DNA from: Russula earlei
Taxonomy: Eukaryota > Basidiomycota > Agaricomycetes > Russulales > Russulaceae
Assembly: GCA_025769875.1 (NCBI GenBank)
Contig: JAGFNK010000270.1
Location: 1 to 64,000, forward strand
Reading direction: 5' to 3'
DNA length: 64,000 nucleotides
The translations under genes were made by a program, and so were the position numbers. This document shows positions 17,810 to 28,123 of this stretch, one piece after another (position 1 is the stretch's first letter; each line of letters opens with the position of its first letter). Below the pieces are notes generated by a model. The model made no database searches, was not told the DNA's origin, and was given only the letters and a program-made list of their open reading frames with translations.

Positions 17810-20171
17810 TCAATAGTGCATAGGGCTTTGTGGTACGTCAATGGCATCGGCATTCTTCGCCAATGCGCTGAGATCTATTGGTATCCGACCTTGTGCATCG
17901 CGGTGCTGTCTTCGACCGAGTAACGTTGCTCCATCGAAGCTAAGCTCAAACGGTCTGCTATGGCGCCTTGGCATATCACGCTGCCCGGCACGACCATCGC
18001 ACAGCTCGCCAAACGGTTGTTGCGTATGTTGACCCTGAGACCGGGAAGGAACCATGATGTCCTCATCCGGCACATCTTCATCGTCTTCGTTCAGGCCAGC
18101 CAGGAATCCCGCCTGACCAGCAACGCCACGGCCCTTGTACGCCCTCATGCGGGCCCCTTCTTCTTCCATCCGGTGGACAGCATACGTAACGTCGAAAGCC
18201 TCTTTGAGTGAGGCGATCCCTGGTGAACGACCATCGCGTCCTCCGCGAACAGAGTGTAGAAGCGGGGAATCCATTGGACGAACATCTGAACGTGGGGTTG
18301 GTGGAGGCAGAAGTGCCGACGTCACGTTGCACCATGGGTGTGTTAAAAACTCGTCGATAGTATAACGTTGAGCCGGATCAACGCAAAGGAGATGAGTAAT
18401 AAGATCCTTAGCTAAGTCAGCGAAGTGTTGCATCAATACTTGCCTGGAGAAGACGATTTGGCACACCGACCTGGAGAGCTGATGTCGTCCCACCACGGGC
18501 TCAGAAAGGTGTAATAGCCGCGGGCCACCTTCTCTGTGAGCACATTGATACTCTCATCGTAGAAAGGAGGGAAGCCGCATAGGAGGGTATACAGAACGCA
18601 TCCAAGGGCCCACATATCCACGCTCTTGGAATAGCGCTCATCTTTGACAATCTCCGGGGCAGTGTAGCCAACCGTGCCACACGGTGTCATCGTCTCCTCA
18701 TTCCAGATGACCTTGGAAAGACCGAAGTCTGCGATCTTGACACGACCGATGCCGCCACCACCTACACCAGGAATGAACTCTCCTTCGTCCTCCTTCTCTT
18801 CATCATACTGTCGAATGATTGGGTCCTTGGAAGGGATGATAGGTATCCGTTCGAATAGCAGGTTCTCTGGTTTGATATCCCTGTGATTGAAGTCGTGAGC
18901 AACGGCGGCGATCGTATGGGGCGACAACGCAATTTACCGGTGAACTACACCCCTCTCCTCATGAAGATAGCGGATCCCATGAGCAACCTGGAGGATGACA
19001 TGACGGGAAAGATTCTCGCTGAAATAAGTGAGTTTGACGATTTGATGGAATAGTTCACCACCCTCCATGACTAGTTAAGAATGAGATGCAGTCAATAACA
19101 GGACTGCCTGCGAAATCAACTAACGCTCAAGGACCAAGAAGTAGTGATCTGATGATTCCATGAAAGAAATAAGCTTAATGACGCTGGGGTGACTTAGCCC
19201 GCGCATAATTTGCACTTCTGTCCATTGAATGGGTTCATCGGTTAATCCATCTACTTGGATTGGACGTGATTGTCACGATCTACTTGCCTTTCAGAATGTT
19301 CGCGCGCTACAAGGAGACAAGTTAGCCATAGGCACGTCAGGAGAGAGAGAAAGAGAAACGCAAGCAATGATACCTCCGTTACGCGCGGCTTCTGTTTAAA
19401 ATGGGGGTTCAGGTGTCTCTCGCCAGCCTAGGTGGCAAGTGGAAGATGAAGCCGCGCGTAAGATCTATAGGTTAGCTTATGCAGCACACGGGATATGAGA
19501 TGCGATCTAGGGGAGCAACGCTAACCTGTGATGAAGTAAGTTCGTATTTGCGAACCACTTTGACTATACAACGTTTGACATGGTCATGACTCATGAGTGG
19601 GAACAAGTAGAGAAAAAAACGCGTGCCAGCAACATCCATCCCTGACGCGAGGTCGAAAGCTTTATACACGTTGGAAAATGCACCGCTGCAGATAAAGAGA
19701 ACGTCAGCCGCCGACTTGGACGGGTTGAGTGATTATAGGCGCACTCTCCCTTCTTCTCGATGAGCCTAAAGCGTTCCAGACCTTTGTAGGAGGGCATTCT
19801 GTCCATCGCTTCGCGCTCCTCCCTGACAATCTTTTCGACTTCGCGTGAGTACTGCTTCGATTGCTTAGCTGTAGCAGGCTGCGCCTGATTGGCTTGCTGT
19901 TGTTTCGCTTGGGTCGGCGGTTGGGCGTCTACATGCTGACGACGCTCTGTCTGTGAGCGAGCATCGGTCGTGGGAGCAACAAGGGGTTCGTCTTGTCGGG
20001 CATGGGCATGAACGTGATTCCTGCCATGCCGAATGAGGTCTGTGGTGACGAATTAACGAGGTATGAAGGGATAAGGGGAAAAGACAGACTTTTAAAAGCG
20101 TCTACAACGGCGACGCCTGGAGGCATGGCGAGTGGGGAAGTGGAAGGGAGTGGGATAAGAGCTGGGGCCAC
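17810..20171 (-). CDS. CAMK-group Ser/Thr kinase, RCK/Srk1 (MAPKAPK-like) type
   Basis: Nine exons: 20090-20171, 19745-20039, 19627-19685, 19526-19563, 19288-19306 (19 nt), 19125-19217, 18938-19070, 18471-18880 and 17810-18411, giving 576 residues. The kinase domain shows the Gly loop KKGDGAFSNVYKA, VAVKVVRK (catalytic Lys), HRDIKPEN, DFGLSKV, GTVGYTAPE and DMWALGCVLYTLL. The insert IIPSKDPIIRQYDEE before the DFG segment is characteristic of fungal Rck2/Srk1 kinases, which act downstream of Hog1-type stress MAPKs. The C-terminal 200 residues are mostly disordered. Two introns appear to use GC donors: 19626-19564 and 19287-19218 (AG|GCAAGT consensus). Confidence 0.88.
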
Positions 20172-20358
20172 CCCGATTTTGGGCGATTGAAAGTTGGCCC
20201 TGACGTCATCTTGCCAATCACAAAGGGGTTATTGGGTCTTAATTAAATTAATTTAAAAAAAGGGTGTCATAACATTTTGTTGCAGCCCATCCGTCATCCA
20301 TCGTCTCTCGACACTCCCTCGCTCCCTTATCCGGCTCCCAAGTCGTGGTGTTGGGCTG

Positions 20359-22396
20359 TCATCTGCCCACCAGGTGATTCCACGCCGCCGTCCAATGCTT
20401 CCATCTAAGGGCGCCTCGCCCGTGTCCACCAGAAGGGTGCTCCACTTCCCAAGCCACCCCACGGTCTGGTCCGAGATGAACCTCAGGCCGAGGTGGAGTG
20501 TGCATTAATATGACGCGCTGAGAAAAAGTCAACGCGTTTTGAATTAGAAAAATAATATACTGGGGCTGTACCTGTGCCGGGGATACTCCCACCAAGCTCA
20601 CCGTGCTCCGTCTTGACTCCAAATCTGGTACACTAACCGATTTTTGCGCCACTTCTATGCGAACAGGTCCGTCATCGGTAATAAATAGACCATGGCCCTC
20701 CGCCTCCGTGTCACGGACCATCCCAGCCCGGTCAGCTTCCTTTGAACTAGGTACCCAGGCGATAATCCACACGCCAGTGAACGTTGCCGCACAACCATAC
20801 ATGAACGTCACAAATTGATGGAACTTGGCCGTTCTGAAATCCCCGTACAGTATGGCCGACCCGATTATTGCGGATACATTAAAAAGGACAAATTGCGTCG
20901 GGATAACGACCTGTAATGCGTCATGTCGGATACCGTTAACCGTTAGTAGGCTCAATGTTGCCCCACCTTGCTCTGGAAGCGCATTAGTGCACGATTAAGG
21001 TATCTTATTTGGCCGATACCAGTGCCGATCAGAACCTGGGCCGAAGTCGCTAAATTGGTACTAGCATGATAATTCCAGTTACTCACTCCTAGAATAGGGT
21101 AAGTTACACCCAGCTTAAACATCGTAAAGCCGTTGGTCGTAAGAAGTGTTGAGACAGCTTTCGTTGAGAGTACGGTGAATCCACCTAGTCGACAGCAATC
21201 AATCTTCGGGCTACCATGGCAGCCGTCTCACGCACCAAACAGTGCGCAAAGGCCAACATCCACCAACACCCATCTACGGCCAATACTCCCTTCGGAGAAT
21301 CCCACTAGGATCGATGCGCTGGCAACGTAGATAGCAGAGAAGATAAGGAATGCGTTTTGTGAAATGGCTTCGAGCAGTTTTTCCGGGGACAACCGCGTAT
21401 CAGACGGATTAGAGGATAGCACGACCGTGATGGCACCAATTATGGCAAGCACGATTCCAAAGAGATCACGCTGAGATAAGAATGGCATCAGATCAACGTT
21501 GGAAAGAAGATGAGGCCTTACCTTTCGGAGTTGCTCGTGGAGGAGTAAAGGAGCGAATAGGCAATTGGCTATCAGAGCAAACTGGCGAAGGATGAGACAC
21601 AATGTTCGTAAGTGGGACGGAAAACCCTTTACCGTGCCCAACGGCGCAACAACCGAAGCGGGAGCAAAAGCATAAGAAATGAAGTTACCCGTCTCGCCTA
21701 CATTCATCAGTAAGAATCCGAGCCACCTGAACATAGTGCGCCTCAGACCCTGGCAGCTTGGCGGAACGGAGTAAGAGCATACCACAGCTTTGACTTGAGA
21801 TATTGCGACTCTTGACTCTCAGTATGCGATGTATCGTGGGCGGGTCGATTCGTGAATTCCACAGTAAGCGCTACACTTGGCTGCTTCGCATTCTTCGGTG
21901 GCAGTCGAAGCGGTGAACTGTCGAGTCCACCTACATGAAACCCTTCTGTGCTAGGAAACAGAGCTCCATAAGTCAGGACTTGTAGGGGGTCCGCGCTTGC
22001 TGTCACTGGGAGAGCCACGAGAGGATCCGTCTCTAACCCCAGGGGCAGACTGATCTGGGACGAGCTTCCATTCCATACAAGTGCCTCCCTCTCCACTTCT
22101 GGTGGGAGACTCAGTTCACGCTGCCCAGCTAACCCCAACGTCTCATCACCTGGGTGGGTGCCGTCCTCTTGCGAGGCTGTTTCGATGCCATTGCCACCCT
22201 CTGCGCCCGCCGCATCGAGCCGTGCGTGGGCCAGCTTCTGGAGGTTGAGGGCCAAGCTAACGAGGACATTCCCTGCAATGGCCATGGTGATACCAATGAC
22301 CATTGCGCGAGATACATAGGGGAACTCGATGTTCCCGATACCTTGTGAATGGCGCATCGGTATGTGGAGAGGCGTAAGGGGCATGTCAGTACTCAA
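20359..22396 (-). CDS. NIPA-like magnesium transporter (DUF803 family)
   Basis: Eight exons: 21783-22396, 21633-21726, 21522-21581, 21236-21470, 21087-21184, 20967-21035, 20572-20910 and 20359-20517, giving about 555 residues. Conserved membrane segments follow in order: VIGITMAIAGNVLVSLALNL, FLLMNVGETGNFISYAFAP, VVAPLGTFALIANCLFAP, IVLAIIGAITVV, FGGFTVLSTKAVSTLL, YPILGVLIGTGIGQ and VVIPTQFVLFNVSAIIGSAI. This is the NIPA/DUF803 fold of the drug/metabolite transporter superfamily, with reported Mg2+ transport in animal members. An acidic Ser/Pro-rich insert of about 150 residues separates helices 1 and 2. Its start lies 227 bp from the SEC12 start. A later in-frame Met is also possible. Confidence 0.88.
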
Positions 22397-22623
22397 GATG
22401 AGGAGAACGAGTGTGAGTGTGTGCGTGTGCGTGTGCGTCGTGTGTGTGTGTATGTATCAGAACCCCACGAACGCGACCACGGCGCGATCACGGCCCGCAG
22501 AACCCGGTTCGGCAATACGACGAATTGGGATTGCCACGTGTGTCGCACAACACACACGTGCCTAGTCCCTCCGCCGGCGGAAGCTCAGTTTCAGGATATT
22601 TCCAAGTCAAGTACTGTCTACAG
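22397..22623. promoter_or_regulatory. Divergent promoter region between the NIPA gene and SEC12
   Basis: A 227-bp interval with a GT-rich microsatellite (about 22412-22452, GTGTGTGCGTGTGCG type) and no coding content of its own. Shared control is inferred from the divergent layout. Confidence 0.4.
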
Positions 22624-24321
22624 ATGCGTGCTCGTCATACCGCACATTCAGTTCCTAATTTCCCCATCTACTCTGCTGCATTTCTCTCTCCAGGGGAGCT
22701 TATCCTCGGAGGAGGCGGTGGCGCATCCAAAACAGGGATTATAAACAAGCTGGTGCGTCATGATATCCTTGGACCACGGCCACCCTAACACTCGATCCAT
22801 CAGAGACTTTATCTTGTCGATGAATACCTTACTCTGAGGATGGCTGATGAATTACACCTAAAAATTGGCGAGGATGCGCCAATGAGCATGGCCCCCATCC
22901 CTGATGTACGTCATTCCGTTTTATAATACCAATATACTCATGCCCTTCGTACAGAGTTCATTTTTTGTATGCGGGATCAATAGTACGGTAGAAAAAATCG
23001 AGAAAGGCGAGAACCGGAAATTGCCGCTTTTACGTCTTGGGCGACGACGAGAAGTGGGTCTGCTATGCTACTTGATTTATTACTGACCTAGGGCAACTGC
23101 CTGATATTTGTAGGATAGCGCCCTGTTTCTTTCGTCGGAACACTCGGTAAAGACTCGGATGACTTTCAGGTTCGTTTTATTCCGTCCCCCTGCGCATCAA
23201 AGTCTTTGATCGTCATTCAGAAAGTTACTGTGGTCTCACCTGATGGAACATATGTGGCCGCTGCGGGAAGCAAGGAGGTTTGTTCTCTCGTGATTTTTCA
23301 CTTACCTCCACACAATAAGCTCGCTCTAGCTGGCCCTCTTGACAGTGCCCGACCTTGAAGTCACCAAGACATATGTCGACCAAGGTGAAATATATGACGC
23401 TGCATTCTCAGAGACTGAAGTATGCACATCATCGGGACATTCCTCCGTCATGGCAATACTAATTGGGGTAGTTGGTTGTTGCAACAACCCTGAACCTTCT
23501 CGTGTACAGCCTTCCTGGTAATAAGAAAGGCGAAGAGAAAGAAAGCTCAGTGTTCAAACTGGAGAACCCCTCTATCATTGAACGACCCAAGTTGCCCGGA
23601 GGCGATACAGGGACTTTCCGTGTGGGAAAGTGAGGGTTAAATCACTCTGCCAATGGGTGTATCTCACCGAAGGCAGATATCACCCACATACTTCGGATAC
23701 CTTTTACACCGTTATCAACACGATACCGGCTCGTGGCGTCAAGTCGACACAGCGAAAGGCGTATCTCATTCGCTGGAATTCTGCTGGATGGAAGGTAGAA
23801 CGAGTGAGGAAAGTGGGTGCGAAAGCACTCACGGCCTTCGACATCAGGTACAGATTTCACTCTTGGCACTAATTTATTGGTATCTGATGGGAATGATCCA
23901 GTGACAACGGAAAATGGATTGCATATGGCTCGTCGGATTGCTCCGTAGGGTTATTGGATGCATTTACGCTTGCGGTGAGGCTCCAGGTTTGTTTTCTTAG
24001 AGAGATCAAGCTCAGCTTATCTCTTTAGCCGCTCTTGAACATTCTAAAATCACACGAGTTTCCACCCACTATCTTAAAATTCAATCCAACGTCAAGGCTA
24101 CTTGTCTCTGGAAGCGCCGACAGTACAGTGCGGGTCATCGCGATACCAGACGGTCTCGGTGATAATAGCTGTGCGTTCTGCATTGCGCCCTTTACCAGAC
24201 CAGGCTGACAGTTCTCTCTCTTCTGCCAGCATCGTGGAGCTACAGCCTCACTGTTATTCTTGCCCTGTTCGTCCTGCTACTCGCCTTTGCAGTTCAACTC
24301 TTAATGCGTGGCGCCATTTGA
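22624..24321 (+). CDS. SEC12: SEC12/PREB-like guanine nucleotide exchange factor for Sar1; single-base frame break in exon 3
   Basis: Eleven exons: 22624-22752, 22804-22905, 22955-23057, 23119-23169, 23221-23277, 23330-23419, 23472-23629, 23677-23847, 23902-23974, 24029-24170 and 24230-24321 (about 388 residues). ELILGGGGGASKTGIINKL is the hallmark N-terminal blade of Sec12. WD-like blades follow (FVCGINSTVEKIEKGEN, KVTVVSPDGTYVAAAGSKE, WIAYGSSDCSVGLLD, LLVSGSADSTVRVIA). A single C-terminal membrane helix (VILALFVLLLAFAVQLL) ends in the ER lumen. Sec12 loads Sar1 with GTP to start COPII budding. Exon 3 is 103 nt, one base too long: the frame shifts between KGEN and CRFYVLGDDEKW at about 23015-23022. 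Confidence 0.9.
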
Positions 24322-24545
24322 CCTTTCCGATCAAATCACGGGTTTCGTAATTAGTACAGAGCCGTGTTTAGTCGCTCATTGGTCCTTACATAACATCACA
24401 GCATCACTGTTGAGACAGGCCAAGAGTTGTGCCCAACACGCTAGCTACATAAAACACAGAGGCTTGCTATCCCAATCTACGGCGTAAGTGGAAGCGTTGG
24501 TTACTATATAAAGCACGCTGTCGAACCACGTGCGGGCACCAAGCG
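24322..24545. other. Intergenic, SEC12 3' flank
   Basis: No gene is seen. The right end, from about 24545, already resembles the sequence upstream of the Crinkler-like gene at 42.57 kb, so the duplicated block begins near here. Confidence 0.4.
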
Positions 24546-25560
24546 CCGGAAAGCTAACATGTCCACGTCACACCCATCTTTGCTCCAAGGCTATTGAGAA
24601 AGCTCGTGAACCTCTTCAGCGGAACTTTCAACCCGGTGGTTCTGTTCGATGAGATTCGGGAAAACCTGGTCTATGCCTGGGCCGCGGTCCACAACGCTCT
24701 TTCCACTGAACTGGGAGGATTTATCTAAATGTGGTACATCGCTTTCTGCCATTTGACGCTAAAGCCTCTGATTATCGGATTCTGTCTCTAGAAGCGTTTC
24801 TAAAACCTGAGCCTGACACCAAATGCCGATCTGCTAACTATTGGTGCGTAGTGAATCCAACGTTTCTCCATATTTTACTCATCTCCTCCGACTCGGATAA
24901 CAGCCACCTCACACGCTTGGAGTTGCTCCCCGGATTAGTTGCCAATGGCTCTGCAGATATACCCAAGTTATCGTCTAGCAAACCGAGGAGGGAAAAATTA
25001 TTGGTCATATTGTAAGGCGAGCTGCCGGCTTGGACGTGGATCGGGCCAGACTGGCCATCTCCAACAAGCGCCACCCACCTCGAGAAACCAGCCAGCAGTC
25101 GAACGACAGGTACGCGCGCCCCGCAACTCCCTTCTCCCTCCCTCCAAATAAGCGGCACTCCCCTTCCATCAGTATATGACCCTGGGACATTCACATCCAA
25201 TGAATGTCTGCTTCTCGATAGACATTTTCTTTGATGTGATCGTCCCGGGGTCATGAGCTGATGGAAGGTGAGTGCCAACTCCTTATGGTGGTCTATGACT
25301 GTTGTTTGCCTCCTCAGTTTGCTAGACGATGCCTTGGACCGTGAAATGTTCAATCAGGTTCAGGATGCTGATAAGGGAACCGTACGAAATACTTGGAATG
25401 TTCACTTATGCCTCACGACGCATTCAAGTTGATGGATGAGCCAAACATAGGGAAGGAAACGAAGATAGCGAGAGAGACTCGCAGGCATAGGATGGCACCA
25501 TTGCTACACCCAGATTGTAGTCATAATGGACATTCACCCCCAGCCATAGGAACATGGAGA
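24545..25560 (+). pseudogene. Crinkler-like gene relic, internally deleted
   Basis: Segments match the gene at 42.6-45.7 kb in order. The N-terminal region (IEKAR..PLQR..) is at 24590-24720. The block RFLPFDAKASDYRILSLEAF is at 24738-24800, followed by its flank. The linker containing LLPGLVANGS is at 24920-24970. The extreme C-terminus (LDREMFNQVQDAD) is at 25330-25500. The Walker motifs and nuclease core are missing, and stops or shifts break the frame. The relic cannot make the full protein. It shows that the CRN gene and its flank were duplicated within this window. Confidence 0.7.
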
Positions 25561-26134
25561 ATGGCTTAGAATGTCCCTGGGATCGCTAGCAAATTGATTG
25601 TTCGTTGTTGTACCCAGTGCTACACCGGCTGTCAGAGTTCGAATATACTTTCTACGATTACGATGATCTCGCTCTTTGATGTGTTCCTACATCCTGAACC
25701 AATGATGTGCATGCTTGCGCTTGTGCTGTAGCGAACCCGAGAAGGCGCGCTTGATTTCGTGAGGCTGGTAACTGGACTCAATATTCAGAGGAAAATAGGG
25801 AGAGGAGGCCCGAGGTGATTTTGAACGCGGAACGCGGACGCGATGAAAACCTTCGCGCCTGATGCTTTCTTGAGCAGAAGGCAAAGGGAATCTGTCATTC
25901 AAGGAAGTGGTTATACAAAGCAGGGACTAAGGGAGAACATGAAATGAAAATGAAAGGGAGCCGAGGCCGCGAGATTGATAGGCCGCGTACCGTGTACTTA
26001 CGCCGGTGTACGGGACCCGTGTATAGTGATCATGAGAGTCACAACTTGGTGTCAAATGTCCCTATAAGCCACTTGGATCGTGCTGCAAGTCTGCATGCCG
26101 GTTTCCCACTGACCAAGGTAGATAGTACACAGCC
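25560..26134. repeat. Linker of a duplicated segment (matches 45.74-46.15 kb)
   Basis: Near-identical to 45745-46150, with only small indels, for example around GTGTTCCTACATCCTGAACC and GTGCATGCTTGCGCTTGTGC. It joins the CRN 3' end to TAF9 in both places. No gene is supported in it. Copy 1 holds about 80 extra bases near 25978-26100. Confidence 0.75.
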
Positions 26135-27025
26135 TCAGTCATAGTCATCCTCTTCGACTAGTTTTCGCTTCAATCCGTCCGCATGGTCTTCCGCGGTTGT
26201 GGTAACCTCCTCCATCGGCTCGTCCCCGCCGCTCTCCTCGCCACCGGCGAATAACCCGTCAGTCCTCGTCGCTACCTTCCTCTACTTCGTTCGGCACGGC
26301 GGCGGACGTATCCGCCATCTCCTACATCGTCCGACGGGGTGCGCGCCGCGTTGACAGGGTCGGTAACGACAGCAGGACGGTGAGCCGCGGCCGAAGCGGC
26401 CTGGGACTGCGCAGGAGCCCGGGCGGCGGCTGCGGCGTCGGGGATGGCGGCGGGTTCCATGTCCTCTTCGTCGTCCTCGGACGCCGACTCGACGATCTCT
26501 TCGATCTCCTCGTCGTACTGCTTCTCCTCCGGCGGGGGCCTGTTCGGCACGAGGTCAAAGTCGATCGCGGTCAGACATTCGTTCGCGGGCGGCAAACGGA
26601 GGCCGAACACTTCCGGCACGACCGGGAGGGGCTGCGCGTTGGTCTGCGTGGCCAAGGAGAGGGTGTACTGCCATTATTTATTTAAAAAAAAAAAAAAACG
26701 TCGGGCGCGTGCGGTCGGGCGGGCGGGCAGGCATGGAACCTGACGAACCTCTTTCGGGACGCGCCCACCAAACTCCCAGCCTACGCGGGCTTGCACGGCA
26801 AGGGTGACGTCGTCCATCTCGACCTTGTTCGGGCGTACCGGCGTGCTCCGCGTACACGAGCGCGTCCGAGAGGACCTGGGCGGTGTACCTGTGCGAGAAT
26901 TCGAGCAGCTGGTGCAGGACCCCCGGCTGCGCATCTTGGACCGTGGGCGTCGAGGCCAAAAGGAGGGCGATGGCTCGGGCAGCGGGCGGGAGGGACTCTG
27001 TCGCTGCTGTCGCGGTTCGGGACAT
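26135..27025 (-). CDS. TAF9: TFIID/SAGA subunit TAF9 (ancestral locus; single-base frame breaks)
   Basis: Two exons: 26759-27025 and 26135-26667. The histone-fold half has ARAIALLLASTPTV, LHQLLEFSHRYTAQVLSDA, VYAEHAG and VTLAVQARVGWEF. The TAF9 signature PLPVVPEVFGLRLPPANECL follows, then an acidic tail ending KRKLVEEDDYD. TAF9 pairs with TAF6 through histone folds in TFIID and SAGA. Compared with the fragments at 36.9, 46.2-46.9 and 58.9 kb, this copy keeps the LLEF helix but has one extra base near 26836 and two more in the tail (about 26322 and 26262). These may be consensus errors or decay. It is divergent from ISU1 by 167 bp, which supports this as the native locus. Confidence 0.82.
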
Positions 27026-27192
27026 GGGGCTCGCTTTGGGGGAGGAGCCGTACTCCCGGGAAAGGAGCGGCGATTGATTACATAATTATTGCAATGGCTG
27101 TGCCCTGCCTTATTCGGTTTTCGGGCATGGCATGATGTTTCAACGGCCGACCCGGTCTTTGTGGGCTCTCACGTATCCACCCAACAGTCATC
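27026..27192. promoter_or_regulatory. Divergent promoter region between TAF9 and ISU1
   Basis: A 167-bp gap between start codons. It contains ATTGATTACATAATTATTGC and GGCATGGCATGATG-like sequence. No known element is assigned. Bidirectional control is inferred from spacing. Confidence 0.4.
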
Positions 27193-27970
27193 ATGTTCTC
27201 TGCTCGCTCGGCTCTCACGAACATCCCCCGCTTCTCTCGTCTCACTTCTCGCCCTGTAGTCGCCAGGGCGTACCACGAAAATGTCATCTCGCATTACGAA
27301 CGTCCCAGGAATGTGCGTACCGCCGGCGTCTAGGGCTGTCCTCGTCGCCCTTTTGAGTTTTCCCTCTTTATCTGATAATCTCCCTGCACCCAGGTCGGCT
27401 CCCTCCCCAAAAACGACATCGACGTTGGGACAGGGCTTGTAGGTGCCCCCGCGTATGTGATCCTTCCCCCCCCCCCCACCCCCGTTCGCCCCTCTGGAGC
27501 CAGAACGAGCTGACTAAGATCGTCGTCTTTGTTTTTCGACCGTGGGAACAGCTGCGGCGACGTCATGAAGTTGCAGATTCGTGTCGACGAGAACGGCATC
27601 ATCTCAGACGTCAAGTTCAAAACATTTGGTTGTGGAAGCGCAATCGCCTCTAGTTCGTATATGACCGAGCGCGTCAAGGGTCTTTCGCTCGAGGATGCCG
27701 GAAAAATCAAAAACACGGAGATTGCCAAGGAGCTTGCGCTTCCCCCCGTCAAACTCCACTGCTCGAGTGTGTAGACGCCCACCTCTCCCCATTCTCCTCC
27801 CTTCGCTGACGTCATTGTCATTCCTAGTGTTGGCCGAGGACGCCATCCGCTCAGCTATCAAGGACTATCGATCGAAACGGTCTGAGCTCTCAGCCGCCAA
27901 GCAGAAGAGCTTTATTGACGTTGCGCAGAGCAGTCGCCCTTCGGTAACCACGCCTCCCAGCCAGCCGTAG
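27193..27970 (+). CDS. ISU1: Mitochondrial iron-sulfur cluster assembly scaffold (Isu1/IscU)
   Basis: Four exons, 27193-27312, 27394-27452, 27552-27766 and 27828-27970, give 178 residues. An Arg-rich mitochondrial presequence ([20 protein letters not shown]) precedes [16 protein letters not shown]. The three cluster-binding Cys are present in [21 protein letters not shown] and LHCSMLAEDA. The Hsp70-binding LPPVK motif is also present. The protein assembles [2Fe-2S] clusters with the Nfs1-Isd11 desulfurase, frataxin and ferredoxin, and is essential in yeast. The C-terminal tail is about 25 residues longer than the core family. All introns are GT-AG. Confidence 0.96.
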
Positions 27971-28123
27971 TCACTTTATGATTTTCTCGCTTTACCGTTC
28001 TGTGTAGTGTACAACAGCATAGCTTAGTCTCGCAATAGCCAACAGGTCCTGACTGCCCCGATTCCTTCACATAGTACGAGCATGAATGAAAGAGAGCAAC
28101 TAGCATCTGGCCAACGCCATCTA

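Noticed and set aside
22412..22455. GT-rich tract as a functional element
   Set aside because: It is an ordinary microsatellite in the NIPA/SEC12 intergenic region; no further evidence.
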